Source: a virus. Taken from it: a DNA stretch of 64,000 bases. Both the position numbers and the translations under genes were made by a program. Every line of letters begins with the position of its first letter. Positions within the stretch are counted from its first letter, which is position 1. The notes below the pieces were generated by a model, which was not told the origin of the DNA, did not search any database, and was given only the letters and a program-made list of their open reading frames with translations. Shown here in pieces: positions 54,177 to 64,000 of the stretch. Where the stretch lies: the IMG/VR virus record IMGVR_UViG_3300028284_000004, positions 1 to 64,000 of that record. One strand, given 5' to 3'.

Positions 54177-56066
54177 ATGAGAAATTTGGAATCATTTTCT
54201 AAAGGATATGTAGAGTCTATTGGCTCTACTAAGCGCCGCTCGAAAGAAGACATTAGGGTAGATCAACTCATCCCTTCAGAGATTCTTGCCGATACTGAGG
54301 ATGGTGGATCCAAGCAGCGTGGTATTAAGCAACTACTCGATGCTTATTATAGATTTAATAATATGGATGAATTCATCTATACCGATACCGATACCTTAGA
54401 AGATATCGTTATTAACGGTGTTGCAACGTTTAGAATTTCAGATCCAGATAATACTAATGATGAGTTTTTTACTGACGATCAATTTTCAGAATCAACATTG
54501 AAAGATGCAGATGGCAATAACATTTCTATTAGTTCTAGCAACGTTTTTATCTCTAATGGCAATAATCTACCTGGGTCGTTAGCCGAGGCTACTTCTCCAA
54601 TCGGAAAGACTATTCGTATATCTGGATTGGCGGCATATAATAATTTAAAGGTAACACTTACTACTCCAATTAAATACTGGGTTGGTCCAGGACCTTCGTA
54701 TATTTTAAATAGTATTGAAGATGCTATGAATATCGATCATGCGTCAGAGGATTACTTAGCAATGATTCAAAGGGAAATTGCTGCTGCAATTCCAAAGAAT
54801 CTTACTGTAAATAAAAGAACTCTATATAAGCGCATTGTAGATTATTATAAAATTAGAGGTTCAGCAGATTCTATTGAAACGTTCTTTAGACTTTTGTTTA
54901 ATGATACTGTTGAAGTTGAATATCCGTATGAGTCGACACTTATTCCATCCTCTGGTAACTGGGATGAATCGCAAGATCGTTATCTAGATCATAAAGGTTT
55001 TGTATCAGATAATATTAAGATTCATGATTCATATTTTTATCAAAAGTTTTCGTATGTTATTAAGTCAGCTCATAATATTAGTGAGTGGAAAGACACATTT
55101 AGTAAACTAGTTCATCCATCTGGATTTATATTCTTTGGTGAAATTCTTATTATTACTGATCTGGTCCGTAAGGCTCTTGGCGATAGTATCAAAAATACTA
55201 ATGGAGTATATCCAAGAACAGGTCGATTTACATTGTCGTCTATGCCAGGTGAACAACCAGGATTGATTGGCGCTGAAGATCTACCGGTACTTGTTGAAAT
55301 GTTTGCATCAATGTTTATGCCTACATTTGCTGCTAAGATCGATAAGTCAGCGTACCTATCTACGACATCAACCGCTGGTGTAGTGACATCAATTGAAGTT
55401 GCGGACGGCGGATATGGTTATCAAACTGTACCAGCAATTACTATTGTTGATGCTACAGGCGGATCTGGTGCAGCAGCGACTGCAGTATTAGACGAACATG
55501 GTCAGATCGAATCAATAACGATTGATAACGGTGGTTCTGGTTATACTAACGCGTTTGCGACTGTTGCAGCTAATCCATTGGCTGGCCAGCTAGAAGAAGT
55601 TTACTTACGAAATCTTGCAAATAAGATTTATAAGATAGCACCAATCATTACGTTTGATGCGCCAACATCTAAGGGCGAAGATGGATTACCATTAGCGACA
55701 AATATCACTGCAACAGCTGAAGTTATACTAGATAGTGAAGGTGAAATTACTGGTATAAATATAACAGAACCTGGATTTGGATATGTGCTCGATCCAAAAG
55801 TTAAGGTATCAAGTTCAACATCAAATGAGTACAGAGCCAAAGATATGAGGCCAGTATTAATATTGGCATTGAATCATTTGGACAACCTATCAAGGACTAT
55901 CCCATCAAATGGATACTTTGCTAGAAAAGGAACAGGAACCTTCGAATCCGAAAAACTATTCAATGGTGGGTATCCCATATATAAATTTAATGGGCAAACC
56001 ATCGAAAGCATTAATGCAAACTCTATAAATAATAGTAATACAAGTTCATTTATTTATATAGAATAA
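54177..56066 (+). CDS. 7: Baseplate wedge protein gp7-like (629 aa)
   Basis: Follows gp6 by 3 bp. N-terminal SKGYVESIGSTKRRSKEDIR, ending in VDQLIPSEILA; the middle has AIPKNLTVNKRTLYKRIVDY, YKIRGSADSIETFFRLLFND and DSYFYQKFSYVIKSAHNISE. The C-terminal third carries several short beta repeats (GGYGYQTVPAITIV, GGSGYTNAF, PGFGYVLDPKVKV). Much shorter than T4 gp7 (1032 aa). Position and the shared start segment of wedge proteins support gp7; the assignment is by synteny more than similarity. Confidence 0.72.
   Translation: MRNLESFSKGYVESIGSTKRRSKEDIRVDQLIPSEILADTEDGGSKQRGIKQLLDAYYRFNNMDEFIYTDTDTLEDIVINGVATFRISDPDNTNDEFFTDDQFSESTLKDADGNNISISSSNVFISNGNNLPGSLAEATSPIGKTIRISGLAAYNNLKVTLTTPIKYWVGPGPSYILNSIEDAMNIDHASEDYLAMIQREIAAAIPKNLTVNKRTLYKRIVDYYKIRGSADSIETFFRLLFNDTVEVEYPYESTLIPSSGNWDESQDRYLDHKGFVSDNIKIHDSYFYQKFSYVIKSAHNISEWKDTFSKLVHPSGFIFFGEILIITDLVRKALGDSIKNTNGVYPRTGRFTLSSMPGEQPGLIGAEDLPVLVEMFASMFMPTFAAKIDKSAYLSTTSTAGVVTSIEVADGGYGYQTVPAITIVDATGGSGAAATAVLDEHGQIESITIDNGGSGYTNAFATVAANPLAGQLEEVYLRNLANKIYKIAPIITFDAPTSKGEDGLPLATNITATAEVILDSEGEITGINITEPGFGYVLDPKVKVSSSTSNEYRAKDMRPVLILALNHLDNLSRTIPSNGYFARKGTGTFESEKLFNGGYPIYKFNGQTIESINANSINNSNTSSFIYIE
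56024..56031 (+). promoter_or_regulatory. Late promoter box upstream of gp8-like gene
   Basis: TATAAATA inside the 3' end of the gp7-like gene, 56 bp before the ATG at 56088. Confidence 0.7.
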
Positions 56067-56087
56067 CTTTATAACAGGGCAAAAATT

Positions 56088-57452
56088 ATGGCAGCAATTA
56101 TTTCAACTCAATTTAGAGTCTTGAATGCATTTAACTTCAAAGAAGAAGTTGGGCAATCGGGAGTCTCACTGTATCTTGGTATCGGCAAACCAGATGCATG
56201 GTCAAATTCACTTAGTGATCTCACAGACACTATCCCATTTGTACCTTATGACAATTTCGATCACGCGAACGAAGCTAAGCAAAATCTTATTGGTCTCAAA
56301 AAGATCACCACCGCTGATGTTTCTCACGTAATCCCACGATATAATTGGGCATTAGGCAGTACATATACTCCTTGGGATTCTGATGATTCTGATATCTATG
56401 ACAAATCTTTCTATATTATCACTGACGAATTTAAAGTCTATAAGTGTATTGTTGCAGGAACATCTGGTTCAACAATTAAACCAACTCAAACTCAAATATC
56501 TCCTTTGGCCGAAGCTGATGGTTATACTTGGAAGTATATGTACACTTTGGCTGTTGCTGATGCTGAAAAATTCTTAACAACTTCTTACGTTCCAGTAAAG
56601 TCCGTATCTGAAGACTTTGTTGATGATGCTGCCGCCGAAGCTGCATTGTCCGAAGCAGATTACGCACAATATCTGAACCAAAAAGCTTCTCGAGCTTCTG
56701 CCGCCGCTGCCGGCATTGAAAGAATTGAGATCGTAGATGGTTCAACTGGTTACAGTTCTGCTCCTACTATTACTATTACCGGTGACGGTACTGGTGCTAC
56801 TGCAACTTGTACTATTTCAGGTGGTGTAGTAAATAACATTACTGTTACAAATAAAGGAACTGGATATACTGTAGCTCATATCGCTTTCTCAAGCGGTGAC
56901 GCATCTGCCCGATGTGTTATTGCTCCGAAGGGCGGTCATGGTACAGATCCTCGTGGTGAGCTTGGAGCATTCTTTGTCGGTATTAATACTACACTTGACG
57001 GTCTTGAAGGTCAAGATATTACTGTTGATAATGACTTTAGGCAAGTTACACTTATTAAAAATCCTACCTTAGGCGGATCACTTATTACTTCTGCAACGAT
57101 TAATCCATTGAAGTATCTTGATATTACTTCAGCTGGTATTACTGGTACAATCAATGTTGATGAAGTTATTGTTGGTGGAACATCTAATGCGAAAGCTTTG
57201 ATTGCTAATGTTGATACTTCGCTTGGTAGAATCTATTATACACAAAATAGTAAAACTGGTTATACAGCTTTCCAAGGATCGGAAGCCGTAACGTCTTCTA
57301 TTAACGGTGGATCAGCAGTGCTTGAAGCTACTCCTTCTGTGAATGGCGAAATGGATTTGACTAGTGGTGAACTTCTATTCTTAGAAAATAGAGAATCAAT
57401 TAACCGCAGTCTTTCGCAGATTGAAGATCTTAAAATGATTGTTGAATTCTAA
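56088..57452 (+). CDS. 8: Baseplate wedge protein gp8-like (454 aa)
   Basis: N-terminal IISTQFRVLNAFNFKEEVGQ, LYLGIGKPDAWSNSLSDLTD, SHVIPRYNWALGSTYTPWDS, and GYTWKYMYTLAVADAEKFLT are typical of gp8 wedge proteins. A C-terminal extension has the repeat type GSTGYSSAPTITITGDGTGA also seen in the preceding gene, and NKGTGYTVAHIAF. T4 gp8 is 334 aa, so about 120 residues are extra. Joins gp7 and gp10 at the outer wedge. Confidence 0.84.
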   Translation: MAAIISTQFRVLNAFNFKEEVGQSGVSLYLGIGKPDAWSNSLSDLTDTIPFVPYDNFDHANEAKQNLIGLKKITTADVSHVIPRYNWALGSTYTPWDSDDSDIYDKSFYIITDEFKVYKCIVAGTSGSTIKPTQTQISPLAEADGYTWKYMYTLAVADAEKFLTTSYVPVKSVSEDFVDDAAAEAALSEADYAQYLNQKASRASAAAAGIERIEIVDGSTGYSSAPTITITGDGTGATATCTISGGVVNNITVTNKGTGYTVAHIAFSSGDASARCVIAPKGGHGTDPRGELGAFFVGINTTLDGLEGQDITVDNDFRQVTLIKNPTLGGSLITSATINPLKYLDITSAGITGTINVDEVIVGGTSNAKALIANVDTSLGRIYYTQNSKTGYTAFQGSEAVTSSINGGSAVLEATPSVNGEMDLTSGELLFLENRESINRSLSQIEDLKMIVEF

Positions 57453-57459
57453 AATTGGT

Positions 57460-57467
57460 TATAAATA
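57460..57467 (+). promoter_or_regulatory. Late promoter box upstream of the large tail gene
   Basis: TATAAATA 33 bp before the ATG at 57501, in the gap after the gp8-like gene. Confidence 0.8.
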
Positions 57468-57500
57468 CAATTATAACATTGGAGACACAAGAGAGATAAA

Positions 57501-60500
57501 ATGACTATATCCAAAGTAAAAAAATATAATGTTGCACCATATTATGATGACTTCGATGAAACTAAAAATTATCTTCGGATTCAGTTTCGCCCTGGTGTCT
57601 CTGTACAAGCCCGTGAGCTTACGCAAATGCAAACTGCGTTACAAGCTCAAATCGATAAGCTTGGACAATATAACTTCCAAGACGGTTCTAGAGCAGTTGG
57701 CGGTAAAGTTACCTTAGATATTAATTATGCATATATTAAATTAGAAGATACAGTTTCTGCATATGCTAGTGAATTCCTCGGTACAACTATTACTGGTGCT
57801 ACTAATGGAGTGCAGGCTGAAGTATTAAAAGTAGTTGCTGCTACTGCCTCTGATCCAGCTACATTATATGTAAAATATATTAGCACCGGTACAGATAATG
57901 CAACTAAGATTTTTGTTGCAGGTGAAACTATTACTTCTGATGCTGATATTGTTCGAACAGGAACAATCGGTGGTGGAGTATCTTCTACTATCCTAAATCC
58001 TATCGGTGAAGGTTCAGCTATTCACGTTGAAGAAGGTGTATACTTTATCTCTGGCAACTTCGTATACGTTCCGGCAGAAACCCTTATTCTAGACAAATAT
58101 ATAAACACTCCAAGTTACATTGTTGGATTTAGTATTACTGAATCTATTGTGACTTCTGCTACTGATGTTTCATTGGTAGATAACGCATTGGGAACTCCTA
58201 ACGAGTCAGCCCCGGGTGCACATCGTTATTCAATCTCTACAACTTTAATTAAAGAACCACTATCTCTTGCATCTAGAACTGTTGATAATTACATTCTTCT
58301 TATGACAATTGAGAATGGTGTTATTCGTAAGCTTGATACTGACAAATTAGATACTGAACTTACTGCTAGACTTGCTCGTCGAACTTTAGAAGAATCTGGA
58401 AATTATGCTTTAGGTCCATTCATCCTTGATATCAAAGAACACCTCAATGATGAAGCTGGTAATAACGGTTACCTTACTGCAGCTCAAGGTGGTAATGCCA
58501 CTAAGATCGCGATCGGTATTGATCCAGAAATTGCTTATGTTGAAGGTTATAGAGTACAAAAAATCTCTACTGAACATGTTGAATTAGACAAGCCTCGATC
58601 TACTTCTGATAAGAAACAAGTCACCGGTGTATCAACTTCTACTGGTTTTGGTAACTATGTCAAATTGACATTAGCTTCAACTATTGGTATTCCAGACGTT
58701 AATGACTTCACTTCACTTGAACTTAAAAATACTGGTGGTACTGTAATTGGTACTGCACGTGCACGTGGGTTTGAGTATGATAGTTTTGCTCCTGCACACT
58801 TTAGATTATACCTGTTTGATATTTCAATGAATGTTGGTCAAGTATTTGCATCTGTTGCAAAAGCTGCTCAAACTGCAACTGGATTCTCGGCTGATCTATT
58901 GAATGTTGGCACTAGGTTCGATGCTGGTAATAACCAATTGGTTTATAAACTACCTGCCGAAGCTATTGAAACTCTTACCAATGGTAACGATCATAGTGCT
59001 GATTATGTCGTAAGAATTAAAAGAACTGGTTCTACTATTTCAAGTGGATCTTCGAACTTCACTATGCCTTCTGGTACTCAATTAAACGATGACGATGATA
59101 TCGTATTATTCGCGTCGGGTACAACTATTAACATTGCTGATAGCCAAGTGTCTGGTGTTGGTACAAGTACAGTAACGATTACTGGTCTTGGTACTTATAA
59201 CGGTGATACTCCTGTCGCAGTATTTAATATTAAGAAAACAAATGTTTTACCTAGAAGTAAAACCTTACGTTCTGCCGTAACTTCTACGATTTCATATTCT
59301 CCAGGAACTAATACATATAACCTTGGTAGATACGATATCCTAAATGTTACTTCTATTGTTGATTCGAATGGTACTGATGTAACCTCAAACTTTATTGTTG
59401 ATAACGGGCAACGAACTAGTTACTATGAAAATGGTAGTGTTACTCTCATCGGTGGTGCTACTCTTCCTACTGGTAACTTTGTAGTAACTTTCGACCACTT
59501 TGAACATAACCAAGGTGACTACTTCTCTGTCGATTCATATCCGGATTACGATAACATTCCTACTTTTAGTACTCCTGAGGGAACAGTGGAACTTCGTGAT
59601 TGTATTGACTTTAGACCTACTAAGGCTGAAGCTGGCGCAACCACTGGATCTGAATTTAGTAGTGGTGATAATGCTTCTCGTGGTGATATGATTCAACCTG
59701 TTGGATTGGTATCTACTGATATTACTTTCTATATGCCACGAATTGATAAGATCTTCTTGTCAAAAGATGGTACGTATAAAGTAATTAAAGGTGCAGCTGC
59801 TACAGTTCCTCAAGAACCAGAAAATATCTCAGAGGCTTTACACCTTTATACGATTAGAATTAATCCATATGTATTCGATGTTGGTGATATTATTCCGATC
59901 AATGTTGATAACAAACGATATACTATGCGAGATATTGGTAAGCTAGATAAGAGAATTAAAACTCTTGAATACTATACTTCTTTATCTTTGCTCGAAAAAT
60001 CTGCTCAAGATGCACAATTGTATGATGGTGCGGGTGCCCTAAGATTCAAAAATGGATTTGTTGTTGATGGATTCTATGGCCATAACGTTGGTGATGGATC
60101 GCATCCAGATTATGGAGTATCAATCGATAAATCTGCTGGTATCCTAAGACCACAATTTGATGAGCGTGATGTTAACCTCATTCGTAAAGTTGGTGATACT
60201 GGTACTGCGGTTAAATCTGCATCTGGCGGTATTATTACCTTACCATATACAACTGTAACTGAAATTGATCAACCATACTCTTCGTACGCTGAATTCGTCA
60301 ATCCATACAATGTTGTTATCTGGGAAGGTATTGTACAACTCTCTCCTGAATCTGATAACTGGAAAGAAGTTGACCAAAGACCTGATATTATCATCGATGA
60401 TAATTCAATCTATGATCAGTTTGTAGCTCTTGCTGAAGCCGATGGCATCCTTGGTACCGTATGGAATGAGTGGGAACAGAACTGGACTGGCACTTCTGTT

Positions 60501-62762
60501 GCATCTGTAACTACTGACAGATTAAATGTCGGTGGAGCTGAAGGTTCTAGATTGACCGGTACGCGAAAAGGCGGTGGTCGCGCTGTTGTAAATAAGGTTG
60601 TAACTACTACTAACTTTACTGGTGAGTCTACGAGATCTGGTTTAAGAACAGAAGTTACTTCTGATATCCAATATAAAGAAATTGGTAACTATATCGTCGA
60701 AGTTAACTTTATCCCATTCATGAGATCAAGAGAAGTATTCTTTAAAGCTGAATTACTTAAGCCTAATACTCGTGTTTGGCCATTCTTTAATGGAACTGAT
60801 ATTTCAAATTATGCTAAACAAAAGACCTTTGTTGAGTTTACTGATGGTGCAGCCTTTGATACCTATGAGGGAACTACTGTTCACCCTGACGGATCATCTA
60901 GTTTGATTACTGATGCATCTGGTAAGGTTGAGGGATCATTTATTATCCCAAGGAACTCTGTGCTTAAGTTTAAGACTGGTAATCGTGAATTTAAACTTAC
61001 GGATTCTAATACTAATGTCGATGATGATTCATCTACTAAGGCTTCTGGAAACTTCCATGCTCAAGGTATTCTTGAGACCGTACAGAAAACGATTGTTGCT
61101 ACTAAAGTTCCTAGACTTTCAAGAACTCAGGTTACTGATAGTACTACTATTACAAAGACTGAACGCACTACTCGACATGATCTTGTTAAGTACTATGATC
61201 CATTGGCCGAAACCTTCGTAATTAAAACTAAGGGCGGAGTATTTACTACTGCACTGGACCTCTTCTTTGAAGGAAAACCTGCGGCTGGTGGTGTACCGGT
61301 TTTGGTATCTATTCGTGAAGTTGAAAACGGTACTCCGACCCAAAGAGAGATTCCTGGAGCCTCTGCTGTCGTATATCCGGCATCAATCACTACATCGACT
61401 GATGCATCGGTTGCTACTACTATCAACTGGCAATATCCTGTATATTTACAAGAAGGTGTAGAATACGCAATGGTCCTCATTAGTAACTCTGACAAATATA
61501 AAGTATTTGTTGCTGAGACTGGTGGATTTGACCTTACTAATACTACATACAGAATTATTAAACAACCATTTGATGGCGTGTTCTTTACTTCTGCTAATGC
61601 CTCTACCTGGACTCCGGAGCAAACTAAAGATCTTAAGTTTAAACTGAAAAGAGCTTCATTTACTGGATCTTCTGCTGAGATTAACTTGACTAATGATATC
61701 ATTCCGGCTCGTAGATTATCGGCTGATCCGTTTGAATTCGTTGCTAATCCTTCGGCTACAACTTGTAAGATTAAGGTTATTCATAGAAACCATGGTATGT
61801 ACAATCCTGATAACTCTACAAGTGAGCACTCTGTCACAATTAGTGGAGCTACAGGAACAATCAATGGTGTTGCATCTTCATTGATTAATGGTACTCATAC
61901 GATTAGTGAAACTGAACTTGATTCATACCACATCGTGATTGGTTCAGTAGGAACTCCAGCACAAGCAACTACATTAAACGTACGAGCTGGTGGAGTGTCT
62001 ATTAGAGCTACTGAGAACCAAATTTATAACGTATTGAACGTGAATGCTTCAACCTTAGAGTTCACTGGTCAAACTATTGATTACTTCCTTAGTGCAAGAA
62101 CTGGTGGATGTACAGATCCTTCTTCGAATGTTGTTAACTATAATAACGTTAGTGAGCAAGCAATCTTGGCTAACTCTAATGTGTATACTCCAGTCCCATA
62201 TGTTATTGCATCTGGAACAAATGAAACGGCTAGAAGTATTGGTAAGTCATTCAATCTAAGATGTGTACTGAATAATGGCGGTATTGAAAACCTATCTCCT
62301 GTAATTGATTTAAATAGGACTTCAGCAATTACTGTTATGAATAGAGTTAATGATGCGACTGGTAATAGTGCTCAATATAGTGCACGCGGAACATTAGTTG
62401 CTGAAACTGCTGCCCAAAGTACTAGTAATAAAGCTAAATATATAACTAAGAAAATTCAGTTGAACGAAGAAGCTGATCTAATTGATGTGTACATTAATGC
62501 TAACAAGCCTGATGGTGCAAACATTGATGTTTACTATAAAGTGACTGATGACAGTGCTAGTGACTTTGACTTGATTGGTTGGACTTTAGCAACATCTGAT
62601 AAAGTTATTCCTACGAATAACAACGGTGTTTATTCTGATGTTCATTATGCGATTTCTCCTGGACTATCATTTGATGCATTTGCTATAAAGATAGTATTGA
62701 GATCAAGAAATAGTTCAAGCGTTTCAACTGTTAAAGACTTTAGAGCTATTGCGACTATTTAA
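57501..62762 (+). CDS. Very large tail/baseplate structural protein with DUF4815-like N-terminus (1753 aa)
   Basis: N-terminus ISKVKKYNVAPYYDDFDETK, LRIQFRPGVSVQARELTQMQ, TALQAQIDKLGQYNFQDGSR is the DUF4815 type known in marine T4-like tail proteins. The rest is beta-rich, with many Thr/Ser/Gly repeats, an IGKLDKRIKTLEYYTSLSLL helix near 815, and FIPFMRSREVFFKAELLKPN near 1080. The final 600 residues alternate Ig-like beta segments. Probably a peripheral baseplate or short-fibre scaffold (in place of gp9/gp10). Late box directly upstream. Confidence 0.83.
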   Translation: MTISKVKKYNVAPYYDDFDETKNYLRIQFRPGVSVQARELTQMQTALQAQIDKLGQYNFQDGSRAVGGKVTLDINYAYIKLEDTVSAYASEFLGTTITGATNGVQAEVLKVVAATASDPATLYVKYISTGTDNATKIFVAGETITSDADIVRTGTIGGGVSSTILNPIGEGSAIHVEEGVYFISGNFVYVPAETLILDKYINTPSYIVGFSITESIVTSATDVSLVDNALGTPNESAPGAHRYSISTTLIKEPLSLASRTVDNYILLMTIENGVIRKLDTDKLDTELTARLARRTLEESGNYALGPFILDIKEHLNDEAGNNGYLTAAQGGNATKIAIGIDPEIAYVEGYRVQKISTEHVELDKPRSTSDKKQVTGVSTSTGFGNYVKLTLASTIGIPDVNDFTSLELKNTGGTVIGTARARGFEYDSFAPAHFRLYLFDISMNVGQVFASVAKAAQTATGFSADLLNVGTRFDAGNNQLVYKLPAEAIETLTNGNDHSADYVVRIKRTGSTISSGSSNFTMPSGTQLNDDDDIVLFASGTTINIADSQVSGVGTSTVTITGLGTYNGDTPVAVFNIKKTNVLPRSKTLRSAVTSTISYSPGTNTYNLGRYDILNVTSIVDSNGTDVTSNFIVDNGQRTSYYENGSVTLIGGATLPTGNFVVTFDHFEHNQGDYFSVDSYPDYDNIPTFSTPEGTVELRDCIDFRPTKAEAGATTGSEFSSGDNASRGDMIQPVGLVSTDITFYMPRIDKIFLSKDGTYKVIKGAAATVPQEPENISEALHLYTIRINPYVFDVGDIIPINVDNKRYTMRDIGKLDKRIKTLEYYTSLSLLEKSAQDAQLYDGAGALRFKNGFVVDGFYGHNVGDGSHPDYGVSIDKSAGILRPQFDERDVNLIRKVGDTGTAVKSASGGIITLPYTTVTEIDQPYSSYAEFVNPYNVVIWEGIVQLSPESDNWKEVDQRPDIIIDDNSIYDQFVALAEADGILGTVWNEWEQNWTGTSVASVTTDRLNVGGAEGSRLTGTRKGGGRAVVNKVVTTTNFTGESTRSGLRTEVTSDIQYKEIGNYIVEVNFIPFMRSREVFFKAELLKPNTRVWPFFNGTDISNYAKQKTFVEFTDGAAFDTYEGTTVHPDGSSSLITDASGKVEGSFIIPRNSVLKFKTGNREFKLTDSNTNVDDDSSTKASGNFHAQGILETVQKTIVATKVPRLSRTQVTDSTTITKTERTTRHDLVKYYDPLAETFVIKTKGGVFTTALDLFFEGKPAAGGVPVLVSIREVENGTPTQREIPGASAVVYPASITTSTDASVATTINWQYPVYLQEGVEYAMVLISNSDKYKVFVAETGGFDLTNTTYRIIKQPFDGVFFTSANASTWTPEQTKDLKFKLKRASFTGSSAEINLTNDIIPARRLSADPFEFVANPSATTCKIKVIHRNHGMYNPDNSTSEHSVTISGATGTINGVASSLINGTHTISETELDSYHIVIGSVGTPAQATTLNVRAGGVSIRATENQIYNVLNVNASTLEFTGQTIDYFLSARTGGCTDPSSNVVNYNNVSEQAILANSNVYTPVPYVIASGTNETARSIGKSFNLRCVLNNGGIENLSPVIDLNRTSAITVMNRVNDATGNSAQYSARGTLVAETAAQSTSNKAKYITKKIQLNEEADLIDVYINANKPDGANIDVYYKVTDDSASDFDLIGWTLATSDKVIPTNNNGVYSDVHYAISPGLSFDAFAIKIVLRSRNSSSVSTVKDFRAIATI

Positions 62763-62965
62763 TGAAACATATACAAATTAAAGATAATATAGACCTTCAA
62801 AGGGATTTGTCGTCTAAAGCTGTTATAAATAATAATAGATCTGCTTATGAAGCACGGTTAAAACAAAAAGAGATTAATGCATCTAAAGATAGAGAAATTG
62901 AAAACATTAAAAGCGATATCTCTGAAATTAAAAGCATGTTAAAACAAATTATTGGTGGAATGTAA
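62762..62965 (+). CDS. Small coiled-coil structural protein (67 aa)
   Basis: Shares one base with the stop of the large gene. KHIQIKDNIDLQRDLSSKAV, then YEARLKQKEINASKDREIEN and KSDISEIKSMLKQIIGG, a trimeric or dimeric coiled coil. Similar short proteins follow large tail genes in other marine T4-like phages that I recall. A linker or fibre-attachment role is likely. Confidence 0.8.
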   Translation: MKHIQIKDNIDLQRDLSSKAVINNNRSAYEARLKQKEINASKDREIENIKSDISEIKSMLKQIIGGM

Positions 62966-64000
62966 ATGGCTCATACAAAAGAAACTACAGTACTTAGAGG
63001 TAATACCTTAGAGCAATGGAGACAACGTACAAATAAGATCTCTTATGATCTAGGTGCGGTGAATGAACTGCATTCAGATTTTACTGATAGTATTTTAAAC
63101 TTTACTGCAACTGCAGATCAAACTAATTTTTACGATGCTGGCTTATCAATTGGCTTAGCTGCTGAAGTAACTTTAGATAATACCGCAGGGTCTATTATTC
63201 TGGCCGGCGATCATACTGCACTAGATGCTTCAATTGTAGCTGGCGAAAAGCTTTTCCAAGGTATCCTAGCTGCGAAAACCTGGGAAGCAACCATTGTAGC
63301 TGTTACTGATAGAAAAATCTTAGTTACTCAATCCACCGGCGTGTTCGATGCTGCTGAAGAATTAGTACTTACTAGCGATACTAATGTTACTATTGCTGCC
63401 TCTAATATCTCTTCTCTTATAGCCGAATCTTATGAAGTTGGATATGTAGAACTATATACGAATGGAGTTGAACGTGCACAGGCTTTAACTACTGTTGGAT
63501 TTCACCTTCCTCCTTATGTTTCAAGAATCAACCTGACTGGAAGCCCTACAGTTCCAGCATCCTTCGTTGAAGGCGCTACAATTTATCAGGGGACACTTGG
63601 ATCTGAAACATTTATTGGTAAAATACTATATGTTGAAGGCAGTACTGCCATCCATATTAAATCAGTAACTTCGGGATCCTTTAGTACTTCTGTAATGGTT
63701 AAGGTTGGAAGCGGCGATACAAATAATCGTGTCCTTGCTGCTAACTTGGACACTTATTCTACCATTGACCAAGATCATGCTAGTATGATTGAACTACATT
63801 CACCTGCTGATGCTGGTGATATTATTAAGCTTGCCTATTATAATACTATAAGAGCTTTAAATGAGCTAGCAGATGATATTGGTACTATTGAAAGTCTTAC
63901 GACTACTGCAACAAATCTTGTTGCTGGCGTAAATGAGCTTGATGCTGAAATCGGTAATACTACTGAATTCTCTTCAGTATCAACAACAAATGATACCGTA
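62966..64000 (+). CDS. Tail/baseplate structural protein, truncated by the right window edge
   Basis: Open from ATG at 62966 through the last base; 345 codons visible, no stop. N-terminal HTKETTVLRGNTLEQWRQRT, NKISYDLGAVNELHSDFTDS. Later beta-rich stretches (GYVELYTNGVERAQALTTVG) and repeated ALNELADDIG, VAGVNELDAEIG segments near the edge, typical of fibre or baseplate proteins with coiled-coil linkers. Starts immediately after the previous stop (TAAATG). Confidence 0.85.
   Translation, partial: MAHTKETTVLRGNTLEQWRQRTNKISYDLGAVNELHSDFTDSILNFTATADQTNFYDAGLSIGLAAEVTLDNTAGSIILAGDHTALDASIVAGEKLFQGILAAKTWEATIVAVTDRKILVTQSTGVFDAAEELVLTSDTNVTIAASNISSLIAESYEVGYVELYTNGVERAQALTTVGFHLPPYVSRINLTGSPTVPASFVEGATIYQGTLGSETFIGKILYVEGSTAIHIKSVTSGSFSTSVMVKVGSGDTNNRVLAANLDTYSTIDQDHASMIELHSPADAGDIIKLAYYNTIRALNELADDIGTIESLTTTATNLVAGVNELDAEIGNTTEFSSVSTTNDTV

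Noticed and set aside
61193-61702. 169-codon minus-strand ORF inside the large tail gene
   Set aside because: Antisense to a well-supported gene, with no binding site or plausible protein features.
62824-62831. TATAAATA inside the small coiled-coil gene
   Set aside because: Within a coding region and 135 bp before the next start; not clearly a promoter.

Overview
The window is about 64 kb of a lytic, T4-like contractile-tailed phage genome. Marker families are gp41 helicase, gp32 single-strand binding protein, gp59 helicase loader, gp33 late co-activator, DsbA, RNase H and the baseplate set gp4, gp26, gp48, gp53, gp27, gp5, gp25, gp6, gp7 and gp8. Gene content is that of the marine T4-like group rather than of coliphage T4: ThyX instead of T4-type thymidylate synthase, PhoH, 2OG-Fe(II) oxygenase, DUF4815-type tail protein, and a gp5 without lysozyme domain. 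No photosynthesis gene is present, so nothing points to a cyanobacterial host. A spanin pair, an exported beta-barrel candidate and several Sec signal peptides indicate a Gram-negative host. The host genus cannot be told from the sequence.

Layout. 1-2 kb: 3' part of the helicase gene, a small membrane protein, thyX. 2-3.7 kb: small early proteins. 3.7-12.3 kb: a run of proteins, several starting with a T4 internal-protein-like capsid targeting sequence (Met, aromatic/basic residues, then L/I-x-E); they carry ligase-like, nucleotidyltransferase-like and P-loop kinase domains. 12.3-15.3 kb: conserved phage proteins, an overlapping spanin pair and a class 3 lipase. 15.4-31.5 kb: nucleotide metabolism (nrdA, nrdB, glutaredoxin, glyA), RNase H, PhoH, a RecB/Cas4-like nuclease, tRNA-Arg(UCU), a glycosyltransferase and many small proteins. 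31.5-36 kb: DsbA, endolysin and a cassette of exported proteins. 36-39 kb: short early units, each under its own promoter. 39-43.2 kb: a replication/late-transcription block (peroxiredoxin, gp33, gp59, gp32) ending in a strong terminator. 43.3-47.9 kb, minus strand: tape measure candidate, EF-hand membrane protein, gp51/gp26, tube-like protein, gp4. 48-64 kb, plus strand: baseplate genes and large tail proteins, running off the right edge.

Regulation. Fifteen sites share a -35-like GTGTAC/GTTTAC box and TATAAT, 18 bp apart in fourteen and 17 bp in one, close to T4 early promoters. Late-type TATAAATA boxes precede virion and lysis genes. Three promoter regions carry the same palindrome at distances that differ by one helical turn. 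Functionally, ThyX, SHMT and ribonucleotide reductase form a dTMP supply line for replication, the internal-protein candidates may be injected with the DNA, and the lipase, spanins and endolysin plausibly act at lysis.

Most striking: a likely -1 programmed frameshift (T TTT TTT) joining gp26 to gp51; the packaged-enzyme candidates; the phased palindromic operators; the exported-protein cassette; and a serine hydroxymethyltransferase with an extra N-terminal domain.
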